From Prolixibacteraceae bacterium (GTDB taxonomy: Bacteria > Bacteroidota > Bacteroidia > Bacteroidales > Prolixibacteraceae): a stretch of DNA of 6,527 nucleotides. Made by a program: the position numbers and the translations under genes. The DNA lies in the NCBI GenBank assembly GCA_016931875.1, contig JAFGDX010000385.1:1-6527 (forward strand). The letters are read 5' to 3'. The notes beneath the pieces were generated by a model that ran no database searches, had not been told where the DNA came from, and saw nothing but the letters and a program-made list of their open reading frames with translations. Below are positions 1 to 5,970 of the stretch, piece after piece (the stretch's first letter is position 1; every line of letters starts with the position of its first letter).

Positions 1-413
1 ACTTCTTTGGCCACGCCTTCGCGGATGGCTTTTATCGTAAAGCTGGACGAAAGCGCATTTACTGCTTTTATCCCCACGCCGTTTAATCCGACCGATTTTT
101 TAAATACTTTTGAATCGTATTTGGCTCCGGTATTCATTTTGCTGGCCACATCCACCAGTTTTCCCAGCGGGATTCCACGTCCGTAGTCGCGAACCATAAC
201 TTTTTCCTGGTCAATTTCAATGGTAATTTTTTTCCCGAATCCCATCATAAATTCATCAACGGAGTTGTCCATCACCTCTTTTAGCAGAACATAAATTCCA
301 TCGTCGGGAGCCGAGCCATCACCAAGTTTCCCAATGTACATACCCGGGCGTTTCCGGATGTGCTCCTGCCAGTCAAGTGTTTTAATTGTCGCTTCGTCGT
401 AATTCGGAGTCAT
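1..413 (-). CDS. parE: DNA topoisomerase IV subunit B, N-terminal part (runs off left edge)
   Basis: This is the first 137 codons of a type IIA topoisomerase ATPase subunit. Topoisomerase IV (ParC2ParE2) unlinks daughter chromosomes and relaxes supercoils in the cytoplasm; ParE supplies the ATP-driven gate. The GHKL ATP-binding fold is visible: the RPGMYIG motif near residues 22-28, the N-box [11 protein letters not shown] (about 44-54) with catalytic Glu46 and Mg-binding Asn50, the G1 box DYGRGIP (76-82), and the ATP-lid [17 protein letters not shown] (106-122). Tyr77 replaces the Asn or Asp usual in this box, a form I recall from Bacteroidota ParE rather than GyrB. The insertion-free GKLGDGS stretch after MYIG also resembles ParE from this phylum. 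The start is the ATG whose complement ends at 413, about 12 bases below a good promoter match. GyrB is the main alternative. The rest of the gene lies outside the window. Confidence 0.9.
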   Translation of the reverse strand, partial: MTPNYDEATIKTLDWQEHIRKRPGMYIGKLGDGSAPDDGIYVLLKEVMDNSVDEFMMGFGKKITIEIDQEKVMVRDYGRGIPLGKLVDVASKMNTGAKYDSKVFKKSVGLNGVGIKAVNALSSSFTIKAIREGVAKE

Positions 414-431
414 AATTTCTACAATTTGGCA

Positions 432-462
432 CAAATATAGCGAAAACATTGGTGGATTCAGA
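432..462 (-). promoter_or_regulatory. Candidate Bacteroidota sigma-70-type promoter for parE
   Basis: Reading the minus strand, TATATTTG (439-432) matches the Bacteroidota -7 element TAnnTTTG perfectly. Exactly 19 bases upstream lies TCTG (462-459), a three-of-four match to the -33 element TTTG. The spacing is that known for this promoter class. Transcription would begin roughly at 425, giving a leader of only about a dozen bases and no Shine-Dalgarno sequence, which is common in this phylum. It suggests parE is transcribed separately from the mutS-like gene upstream. No experimental data support it. Confidence 0.6.
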
Positions 463-483
463 GGTTGATCTTGTTCAGTATTT

Positions 484-525
484 AACACAATGCAGTTGAA
501 AAGTGCTTGCTGCAGGTATTGTGTT
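484..525. repeat. Inverted repeat / potential stem-loop between the mutS-like gene and parE
   Basis: AACACAAT at 484-491 is perfectly complementary to ATTGTGTT at 518-525. The adjoining GCAG (492-495) can pair with CTGC (510-513), leaving a four-base bulge (514-517) and a 14-base loop, for 12 pairs in all. It sits just upstream of the parE promoter candidate and about 70 bases past the mutS-like stop codon. Neither strand has a T-run after it, so a classical intrinsic terminator is not supported. It could be a 3'-end stabilising hairpin, an atypical terminator, a protein-binding site, or chance. Confidence 0.4.
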
Positions 526-596
526 TGCAGGCGTTTGCTGAGTTTTCAACAATTATTTCTTAATAACGCCGGGTAGTGTGAGAAATTTACAATTTT

Positions 597-2384
597 TTAA
601 ATTATCCCCATTTTTTTCATCAGGAAAGTGGCATTCATAGTTTGTGTTACCCCGTCGGAAAGCAGGTAGTCAAAAACCATATCATTGTTTTCAATTCTGA
701 TTTCAAAACATTTGTTGAACACCTGTTGCGGAAACTCGTTTTCCATTTCGCTAAGTTTTAAATCGTGGGTGGCAATAAGCGAAACCGATTTGAATTCCAC
801 CAGTTTCCGAATGAGTTCTTTTGATCCGTTGAGTTTATCTGTTGAATTGGTCCCTTTCAGCATTTCATCGAGAATGACAAAAATACGTTCACCGTTTTTC
901 AGCCGGTCGAGTACTCCTTTTATTCTTTTTAGTTCGGCAAAAAAATACGATTCGTCTTTTAGCAATGAATCGGTTGTTCGCATATTGGTATACAGTTTTA
1001 CCGGCGTGAATTTCATTTCGGCGGCACAAACCGGCGCGCCCATCCGGCCTAAAATGAGATTCACTCCAACGGTGCGTAAAAATGTACTTTTTCCGGCCAT
1101 GTTGGCCCCGGTTACAATCAGAACTTTTGCCCAGCCGTTTATTTCGAGGTTGTTGCAAACCCGTTTTTTTGAGTGCAGCAGCGGGTGACCCAGTTGTTTG
1201 GCGCTATAAGTAAATCCGCCGTCATGGATTTTGGGGAATACAAATCCGGGGTGGTTGCCGGCAAAATTAGCCAGACTGATCAGTGCATCTGTTTCGGCAA
1301 CTGCATCGAGCCACAAAGCCAGTTTTTTATGATTTTTACTGTGCCATTTCCAGAGTTTGTAAACACAACGGATGTCCCACAGAAAAACAGAATTCAGAAA
1401 AACCCCAACAATAATATTTCCGCGGTATTCAAATTCTTTTACTCTTTTTTTTAACTGGCTGAAAATGTGGCTGGCAGAATCAGGTGCTGTAACTGCTTTT
1501 TGAATTTCCTGAAGATATTCTGACTGAAATTTCTTCTCTTCAATAAATTGCAGCAGTTGCATGTATTTTTCAAGCAAATCGGATTTGCGGCCAAAATAGC
1601 GAAAGTACTGGCGGATTCTTTTCCGGTAAAAAAACATAAAAATCCACTGGGCAAGTACCGCAGCCGAAATCCAAAAATTGGAAGAACCGGTAAAAGCCGG
1701 AATTAATGCAAGGATGGTAAGCAGCGGAACGATGGTTATGAGCCATTTTGTGGCAATGCTGTTTTTTAAATCCAATTCGGTTTCCGACCAGTTTTTTATT
1801 TCATGGTTCATTTCTTCGGTTTCTTCAAAAAGTAAACCGTTGGCCAAAAACTGAAGTCTCCATTCGGGCATTTCCGACAGTTCTTTGATTGCTTCCTGTC
1901 TTTTTTCAATTTTGTTTTTGTCAAGCAGTGGAAAAATAAGCCAGTCGGCCAGCATTTGCCGTCCGCTTTTGGTTGATGTGCGGTTGATGTACTGAAAGAG
2001 AGAACCTTCCCCGAAAATATCGAGGTCGCAGGTATAAAAATGGTCGGTGTTGAGAAAGGAAGCTCCGTTTTCAAAATGAGCAAACGAATGTTCCAGTGCC
2101 AGCAATTCATTGTGGGTAATTTTTAGCAGAGTGGCAGTTTTTTTCTTTCTTTTTTCGTGTTGAATGTTTTTTTTCACCAGAAAGAAAAAAAGTACGACAG
2201 CGGCCAGCGTGAACCACAATGTGAGCCAGGTGCCGACACCCCAAACTGAAACCGGGACAAAAATCAGCACAAATGAAATTAGGCGGTACCAAACAAACCG
2301 GCTTAATGTTTGGGAAATGGTTTTTAATTCGCGGGTAAATTGTTCTTTTTTGCGGATATAAAAATCGGAAACGGCCTGATTCAT
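597..2384 (-). CDS. Membrane-anchored MutS-like ATPase (MutS lever and ATPase domains)
   Basis: This is a 595-residue MutS-superfamily protein. Two hydrophobic helix pairs are visible, at about 31-70 and 213-253. Between them lies a stretch typical of the MutS core/lever domain (GSLFQYINRTSTKSGRQML, 127-145, then WLIFPLL and a KRQEAIKEL helix). The C-terminal ATPase is complete: Walker A GANMAGKST (426-434), a signature-like DESYFFAELKRIK (477-489), Walker B VILDE with Asp506 and Glu507, and the switch His540 in IATHD. The N-terminal mismatch-recognition domain with its Phe-x-Glu motif and the Smr nuclease domain of MutS2 are both absent, so it is neither MutS1 nor MutS2. Its substrate is unknown; I infer that it hydrolyses ATP at the inner membrane, perhaps binding branched nucleic acid. 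The ATG at 2384 is preferred over one at 2429 because it lies one base past the upstream phosphatase stop, whereas the longer form would overlap that gene by 44 bases and add a non-conserved-looking leader. Confidence 0.85.
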   Translation of the reverse strand: MNQAVSDFYIRKKEQFTRELKTISQTLSRFVWYRLISFVLIFVPVSVWGVGTWLTLWFTLAAVVLFFFLVKKNIQHEKRKKKTATLLKITHNELLALEHSFAHFENGASFLNTDHFYTCDLDIFGEGSLFQYINRTSTKSGRQMLADWLIFPLLDKNKIEKRQEAIKELSEMPEWRLQFLANGLLFEETEEMNHEIKNWSETELDLKNSIATKWLITIVPLLTILALIPAFTGSSNFWISAAVLAQWIFMFFYRKRIRQYFRYFGRKSDLLEKYMQLLQFIEEKKFQSEYLQEIQKAVTAPDSASHIFSQLKKRVKEFEYRGNIIVGVFLNSVFLWDIRCVYKLWKWHSKNHKKLALWLDAVAETDALISLANFAGNHPGFVFPKIHDGGFTYSAKQLGHPLLHSKKRVCNNLEINGWAKVLIVTGANMAGKSTFLRTVGVNLILGRMGAPVCAAEMKFTPVKLYTNMRTTDSLLKDESYFFAELKRIKGVLDRLKNGERIFVILDEMLKGTNSTDKLNGSKELIRKLVEFKSVSLIATHDLKLSEMENEFPQQVFNKCFEIRIENNDMVFDYLLSDGVTQTMNATFLMKKMGII

Positions 2385-2385
2385 T

Positions 2386-3078
2386 TTACAGATAATTGTA
2401 ATAGTGAAGGATGGAAGTTGTAATGACAACTGTTGTAATCAAAACAATAAATACCAGGTAAATTGTTCCTGCCTGTTGGGGTTTCAGTCCTGTGTATTCT
2501 ATTTTTGGAATGCGTGTAATAAAAAAGTGAATGTCGGTAAACATTACAATTTTGTACATAAACCATCCTGTAACCCATCCGAGCAGGGCACCAAACAGAA
2601 TATCGGTTGGGTAATGTACCCCCGAATAAATACGCGAATAGGAAAGTAAAAGAGCCCACGCCAGCATTAAAATTCCGTAACTGCGGTTTTTAAAAATCCG
2701 AAATGAAAAAACATACACCGCAAAGGTGTTGGCAGCGTGCGACGAAACAAAACCGTATTTGCCGCCTTTGCGCAAAACATTGTGAACCAGATGCTCAATT
2801 TCGGGGTTGTACACCGGACGAAGGCGTTGAACAGTATCCTTTATCAGCACCGAAATCTGGTCGCTGGCCAAAATGGTTACAGCCAGGAATAAAAGGATCA
2901 GAATCGATTTTGCCCGGTAGTTTTTTATAAAATAATAAACAATTACCGCATAAAAAGGAATCCAGGTTTCCTTGCGGGTAGCCATTAACATAAGTGTATC
3001 CCAGAAATCGTTGTGAAAACTGTTCAGGTATAAAAATAAATCCGTATCAAAATCCAATATTTTTTGAAACCACTCCAT
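2386..3078 (-). CDS. PAP2-family (phosphatidic acid phosphatase type 2) integral membrane phosphatase
   Basis: This 230-residue polytopic protein carries all three motifs of the PAP2/acid phosphatase superfamily: C1 K-x6-RP (Lys80 to Arg87-Pro88), C2 VSSH (111-114, in place of the usual PSGH, keeping the catalytic His114) and C3 SR-x5-H-x3-D (Ser148-Arg149, nucleophile His155, Asp159). About six hydrophobic segments surround them, including about 41-50/57-74, 117-126, 135-147, 160-180 and a last one at 205-225. Family members remove phosphate from lipid phosphates such as undecaprenyl pyrophosphate, phosphatidic acid, phosphatidylglycerol phosphate or lipid A at the periplasmic face of the inner membrane. 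Which substrate applies here cannot be read from the sequence. Its start codon directly follows the obg stop (TAA then ATG, no gap) and its stop is one base before the mutS-like start, which indicates translational coupling. Confidence 0.9.
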   Translation of the reverse strand: MEWFQKILDFDTDLFLYLNSFHNDFWDTLMLMATRKETWIPFYAVIVYYFIKNYRAKSILILLFLAVTILASDQISVLIKDTVQRLRPVYNPEIEHLVHNVLRKGGKYGFVSSHAANTFAVYVFSFRIFKNRSYGILMLAWALLLSYSRIYSGVHYPTDILFGALLGWVTGWFMYKIVMFTDIHFFITRIPKIEYTGLKPQQAGTIYLVFIVLITTVVITTSILHYYNYL

Positions 3079-4068
3079 TTAACTGTTCAGAATTTCCCAG
3101 ATTTTATCTTTTAAATTTTGAATATTGTAGCCCGTAACCGAGGAAAAAAACATATGCGGAATTTCTTTTAATTCGCTGCTGATTTCCTTCATCAGTTCTG
3201 CGTCCAGCATATCGGCTTTGCTGATAGCCAGAAAACGTTGCTTGTCAAGCAGTTCAGGGTTGTATTTATCGAGTTCGTTTAAAAGGATTTTATATTCTTT
3301 CAGGTGATCTTTACTGTCGGCCGGAACCATAAAAAGCAACATGGAGTTGCGTTCAATGTGTCTTAAAAAACGAATTCCCAGTCCTTTCCCCTGGTGGGCT
3401 CCTTCTATAATTCCTGGAATGTCGGCCATAACAAACGAATGTTGTTCACGGTGACCCACAATTCCGAGGTTGGGGGTGAGCGTTGTAAAATGGTATTCGG
3501 CAATTTTGGGTTTTGCCGCCGAAACCACCGAAAGCAATGTTGATTTGCCGGAGCTCGGGAATCCAACCAGGCCAACATCGGCCAGCACTTTTAGCTCCAG
3601 AATTTTCCAGCCTTCTTCACCTTCTTCGCCGGGTTGTGCATAGCGTGGTGTTTGGTTGGTAGCCGATTTAAAATGGTCGTTTCCCAAACCTCCGCGGCCA
3701 CCTTTCATAAGTATTTGCGATTCGCCGTGTTTGGTAATTTCAAAAAGAAATTCCCCGGTTTCAGCATCGCGGGCCACCGTTCCCAGCGGCACTTCCAGAA
3801 CAATGTCTTCGCCGTCGGCTCCTGTGCTTCGTTGTTTCCCACCGGATTCACCATGCCCGGCTTTAATATGTTTTTGGAATTTCAGGTGGAGAAGAGTCCA
3901 CATGTGCCGGTTGCCCTGCAAAATAATATGTCCGCCACGACCTCCGTCACCACCATCGGGCCCGCCTTTCGGAATGTATTTTTCTCTTCGCAAATGCGCT
4001 GAACCGGCTCCTCCGTTTCCCGATTTACAAAAAATCTTCACATAATCAACAAAATTTGATTCAGCCAT
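3079..4068 (-). CDS. obg: Obg/CgtA-family GTPase (ribosome assembly)
   Basis: Obg binds the 50S subunit late in maturation and couples ribosome assembly to GTP and ppGpp levels. The 329 residues show the glycine-rich Obg fold (about 1-160, with repeats such as [23 protein letters not shown] and [12 protein letters not shown]) followed by the G domain: G1 GFPSSGKST (169-177), G2 around TTLTPN (195-200), G3 DIPGIIEG (216-223), G4 SKAD (283-286) and G5 SSVTG (309-313). G4 has Ser where NKxD is canonical; I recall similar forms in Bacteroidota Obg. The protein stops right after the G domain, so it lacks the extra C-terminal domain seen in many Firmicutes and proteobacterial homologues. A purine-rich GGGAAG lies three bases before the ATG, one of the few ribosome-binding-like sites in this window. 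An 87-base gap holding a stem-loop separates it from adk upstream. Confidence 0.96.
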   Translation of the reverse strand: MAESNFVDYVKIFCKSGNGGAGSAHLRREKYIPKGGPDGGDGGRGGHIILQGNRHMWTLLHLKFQKHIKAGHGESGGKQRSTGADGEDIVLEVPLGTVARDAETGEFLFEITKHGESQILMKGGRGGLGNDHFKSATNQTPRYAQPGEEGEEGWKILELKVLADVGLVGFPSSGKSTLLSVVSAAKPKIAEYHFTTLTPNLGIVGHREQHSFVMADIPGIIEGAHQGKGLGIRFLRHIERNSMLLFMVPADSKDHLKEYKILLNELDKYNPELLDKQRFLAISKADMLDAELMKEISSELKEIPHMFFSSVTGYNIQNLKDKIWEILNS

Positions 4069-4100
4069 TTTCTTCCCTTTTTACTTCTTCGTAACAACAC

Positions 4101-4138
4101 ACCGCAGTTTTAATTCCTGTAAAAACAGGAAAGGCGGT
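4101..4138 (-). other. Potential two-part stem-loop in the adk-obg intergenic gap
   Basis: The inner hairpin is a perfect seven-base stem: TTCCTGT (4114-4120), loop AAAA (4121-4124), ACAGGAA (4125-4131). An outer five-base stem pairs ACCGC (4101-4105) with GCGGT (4134-4138), separated from the inner one by an asymmetric internal loop of eight and two bases. In the minus-strand transcript it would lie between the adk stop and the obg start, leaving about 32 bases to the obg ATG. No U-tract follows in that direction, so it is not a standard terminator. It could be an RNA-processing or stability element, a partial attenuator, or a control element for obg translation. Confidence 0.45.
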
Positions 4139-4155
4139 ATAACTGGCACTGGTTG

Positions 4156-4731
4156 TTATTTTAAATTTTCTGCCACTTCTTTTAGCCTGCCGGCAATTTC
4201 CTCAACGGTTCCCATTCCGTTTATACCAAAATGTTTGCCCTGAGGTTTGTAATATTCAATTAACGGTAAGGTTTTTTGGTTGTACACATTTATCCGGTTT
4301 TCAATCACCGATTGATCCTGATCGTCTGGCCGGCCCGAGATTTTACCCCTGTTTAACAGGCGGTTGATTAACTCCTGTTTTTCCACTTCCAGGCTTAGCA
4401 TCCCCGAAATGGGTGTGCCGTTTTCTTCCAGCAATTTGTCGAGTTCTTTTGCCTGTTCCACTGTTCGCGGAAATCCGTCGAAAATAAAACCTTTGGCGTC
4501 TTTGTTGCTTTCCAGCTTACTTTTTATCATTCCAATCACTACTGCGTCGGGAACCAGTTCGCCCTTGTCCATAAAACTTTTGGCTTCCAGTCCAAGTTTT
4601 GTTCCGGCAGCAATTTCACTGCGCAACAAATCGCCTGTTGATAAGTGGTTTAACCCAAATGAATTGATAAGGAATTCGGCCTGTGTGCCTTTTCCGGCTC
4701 CCGGCGGACCAAATAATACAATGTTTAACAT
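4156..4731 (-). CDS. adk: Adenylate kinase, short-LID form
   Basis: Catalyses ATP + AMP to 2 ADP in the cytoplasm, keeping the adenylate pool in balance. All family landmarks are present in 191 residues: P-loop GPPGAGKGT (8-16), the AMP-binding STGDLLR (31-37) and DGFPRT (85-90), the LID arginine region NRGKISGRPDD (127-137) and the ENRINVY segment (145-150). The LID is the short type, with no zinc-binding cysteines and none of the roughly 27-residue insertion of long-form enzymes. The gene starts 11 bases past the hpt stop codon with no Shine-Dalgarno sequence, so it is almost certainly co-transcribed with hpt. Its product acts on nucleotides derived from hypoxanthine salvage. Confidence 0.97.
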   Translation of the reverse strand: MLNIVLFGPPGAGKGTQAEFLINSFGLNHLSTGDLLRSEIAAGTKLGLEAKSFMDKGELVPDAVVIGMIKSKLESNKDAKGFIFDGFPRTVEQAKELDKLLEENGTPISGMLSLEVEKQELINRLLNRGKISGRPDDQDQSVIENRINVYNQKTLPLIEYYKPQGKHFGINGMGTVEEIAGRLKEVAENLK

Positions 4732-4742
4732 TTTATTGGTTT

Positions 4743-5285
4743 TTAATGGTTAATAACTGAGTAAATATCGATTAAGTTTCTACCAAAGCCATTGTAATCC
4801 AATCCGTAACCAACAATAAAATCGTTCGGAATTTCCAGTCCCACATAATCCAGTTGTACCTTTTTCTGCAATGCATCGGGTTTGAGCAAAAGCGTGGCAA
4901 TTTTTACTTCTTTTGGGTTCAATCCTTCCAGTTGTTTCAGAATATGGTCGATGGTAATTCCGGTATCCACAATATCTTCCAGCACTACAACTGTTCTTCC
5001 ATCTATTTTTTCATTGAGACCAATCAGGTGTTTTACATTTCCGGTGGTTTTATCGCCATCGTATGAGGCCAGTTTTACAAACGTGATTTCAGACTCGACC
5101 AGGTTGATCCGTTTGAAAATTTCGGCAGCAAACATAAATGAGCCATTCAGAATACACACAAAAAGCGGATTTTTCCCCTCAAAATCTTTGTTCATTTGTT
5201 CTGCCATTTTTTCTACCTCTGAACGAATTTTTTCGTAGGGAATAAAGAGTTCAAACTCTTTGTCAAGGATTTTTACCTGTTTCAT
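4743..5285 (-). CDS. hpt: Hypoxanthine phosphoribosyltransferase (purine salvage)
   Basis: Transfers the phosphoribosyl group of PRPP to hypoxanthine (and usually guanine), giving IMP or GMP. The 180 residues show the type I PRTase pattern: PPi loop LNGSF (47-51), the flexible SYDGDKTTGNV loop (74-84), the PRPP-binding motif VVVLEDIVDTGIT (99-111) with acidic Glu103-Asp104, the purine-contacting KPD (135-137) and the C-terminal hood DFIVGYGLDYNGFGRNL (155-171), close to the human enzyme's VVGYALDYNE region. The start is the ATG complementary to 5283-5285. The open frame continues upstream to 5843, but that extension is antisense to purE and contains no PRTase sequence. As first gene of the minus-strand cluster and divergent from purE, it is a natural candidate for purine-responsive control, although no riboswitch or known operator is visible. 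Confidence 0.95.
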   Translation of the reverse strand: MKQVKILDKEFELFIPYEKIRSEVEKMAEQMNKDFEGKNPLFVCILNGSFMFAAEIFKRINLVESEITFVKLASYDGDKTTGNVKHLIGLNEKIDGRTVVVLEDIVDTGITIDHILKQLEGLNPKEVKIATLLLKPDALQKKVQLDYVGLEIPNDFIVGYGLDYNGFGRNLIDIYSVINH

Positions 5286-5293
5286 CAATGAAA
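5280..5293. repeat. Short palindrome overlapping the hpt start codon
   Basis: TTTCAT (5280-5285) and ATGAAA (5288-5293) are inverted repeats separated by CA, with the hpt ATG inside one arm. As RNA it could form a five-pair hairpin with a four-base loop around the initiation codon. The arms are short and AT-rich, so chance is a serious alternative. Confidence 0.25.
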
Positions 5294-5299
5294 AATGAT

Positions 5300-5330
5300 T
5301 TTTTAAAGTTGTTAATTTGCTGTAATTTCG
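5300..5330 (+). promoter_or_regulatory. Weak candidate promoter for purE
   Basis: TAATTTCG (5323-5330) matches TAnnTTTG at all but one defined base, and TTTT (5300-5303) lies 19 bases upstream as a three-of-four match to TTTG. It would start transcription near 5337, about 60 bases before the purE ATG. purE must have a promoter in this gap because it diverges from hpt, but this particular placement is tentative. Confidence 0.22.
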
Positions 5331-5335
5331 CCATT

Positions 5336-5366
5336 GAAAAATAAATGCACAAATTAACAAAACAAT
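5336..5366 (-). promoter_or_regulatory. Candidate promoter for hpt (proximal)
   Basis: On the minus strand TATTTTTC (5343-5336) matches TAnnTTTG except for the last base, and ATTG (5366-5363) lies exactly 19 bases upstream as a three-of-four match to TTTG. Transcription would begin near 5329 and leave a leader of about 45 bases. The AT-rich context makes such matches easy to find, so this is a suggestion only. Confidence 0.35.
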
Positions 5367-5377
5367 TCGATTAACTG

Positions 5378-5407
5378 AAAATATAAGTTGCAAAACATGG
5401 AGGCAAA
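5378..5407 (-). promoter_or_regulatory. Alternative promoter for hpt (distal, overlapping the purE start)
   Basis: TATATTTT (5385-5378) is a one-mismatch -7 element, with a perfect TTTG (5407-5404) 18 bases upstream, one base short of the usual spacing. It would overlap the purE initiation codon, so minus-strand transcription from here could interfere with purE expression. It would give a leader of about 85 bases. It competes with the proximal candidate, and at most one need be real. Confidence 0.3.
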
Positions 5408-5903
5408 AGTTAGTATTATCATGGGCAGCACATCCGATTTGGATGTAATGGCCAGGGCAGCCAAACTGCTTGATGAATTTGAAATTCCGTTTGAAATGAA
5501 TGCCCTTTCTGCACACCGCACACCGGAAGAAGTTGAGGTATTTGCCAAAGGGGCAAAAGACCGCGGAATAAAAGTAATTATTGCTGGTGCAGGAATGGCG
5601 GCTCATTTGCCGGGTGTTATTGCCGCAATGACTCCGCTTCCGGTTATTGGGGTTCCCATTAATGCAAGCCTGGCGGGTTTCGATTCCATTCTGGCCATTT
5701 TGCAAATGCCACCCGGAATTCCGGTGGCCACAGTTGCTGTTAATGGTGCTATGAATGCTGCTATTCTCGCGGTTCAGATGATGGCCACCGGCGATGATGC
5801 ACTGATGCAGAAACTGTTGGATTACAAGGAAAGCCTGAAACAAAAAATTGTAAAGGCAAATGCCGAGCTTTCCGAAGTAAAATATCAGTTTAAAACCAAT
5901 TGA
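5397..5903 (+). CDS. purE: N5-carboxyaminoimidazole ribonucleotide mutase (de novo purine synthesis)
   Basis: PurE class I converts N5-CAIR, made by PurK, into CAIR. The 168-residue length is normal for the stand-alone mutase. Signature elements are IIMGSTSDLDVM (7-18, with Ser11 and Asp14 binding the substrate phosphate/ribose), SAHRTPE (38-44, with the catalytic His40), AGAGMAAHLPG (63-73, with His70) and the FDSILAILQMPPGIPVATVAV segment (95-115), which forms the octamer core and active site. The ATG at 5397 is chosen over an in-frame TTG at 5388, since the former gives the usual short MEAKVSIIMGS lead-in. It diverges from hpt over 111 bases, and the next gene starts 67 bases downstream on the same strand. 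purK is not in the window, though class I activity implies one elsewhere. Confidence 0.96.
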   Translation: MEAKVSIIMGSTSDLDVMARAAKLLDEFEIPFEMNALSAHRTPEEVEVFAKGAKDRGIKVIIAGAGMAAHLPGVIAAMTPLPVIGVPINASLAGFDSILAILQMPPGIPVATVAVNGAMNAAILAVQMMATGDDALMQKLLDYKESLKQKIVKANAELSEVKYQFKTN

Positions 5904-5970
5904 TTTTTAGAAAATAAGATATTTTTTGTAAATTAGTTGACGCGGAGTTAACCGCCTCTTCTGATTTATA

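Noticed and set aside
685..1188. Plus-strand 167-codon open frame opposite the MutS-like ATPase domain
   Set aside because: It is antisense to the Walker A and Walker B coding region; its Ser/Phe-rich composition reflects the opposite strand of a real gene.
2385..2429. Fifteen-residue N-terminal extension of the MutS-like protein from an ATG at 2429
   Set aside because: It would overlap the end of the phosphatase gene, whereas the ATG at 2384 sits one base after that gene's stop, matching the tight spacing at the neighbouring junction.
3634..4045. Two overlapping plus-strand open frames opposite obg
   Set aside because: They are mirror frames of the glycine-rich obg coding sequence, with low-complexity Pro/Ser composition and no recognisable domain or start signal.
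5388..5396. TTG start for purE three codons upstream
   Set aside because: An ATG follows at 5397 and gives the normal PurE N-terminus; nothing favours the TTG.
5286..5843. Upstream extension of the hpt open frame, giving a 366-residue protein
   Set aside because: The extra residues are antisense to purE and rich in Cys, His and Asn, with no domain signature. The phosphoribosyltransferase is complete from the ATG at 5285.
5900..5928. Possible promoter for the barrel-protein gene (TTG, then TATTTTTTG)
   Set aside because: The -7-like element has one base too many between TA and TTTG and the spacing to the TTG is only 17 bases; an AT-rich gap gives such near-matches easily.
5942..5955. Small hairpin GCGG / CCGC before the barrel-protein gene
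   Set aside because: Only four pairs with a six-base loop and no T-run; too weak to call a terminator or regulatory element.
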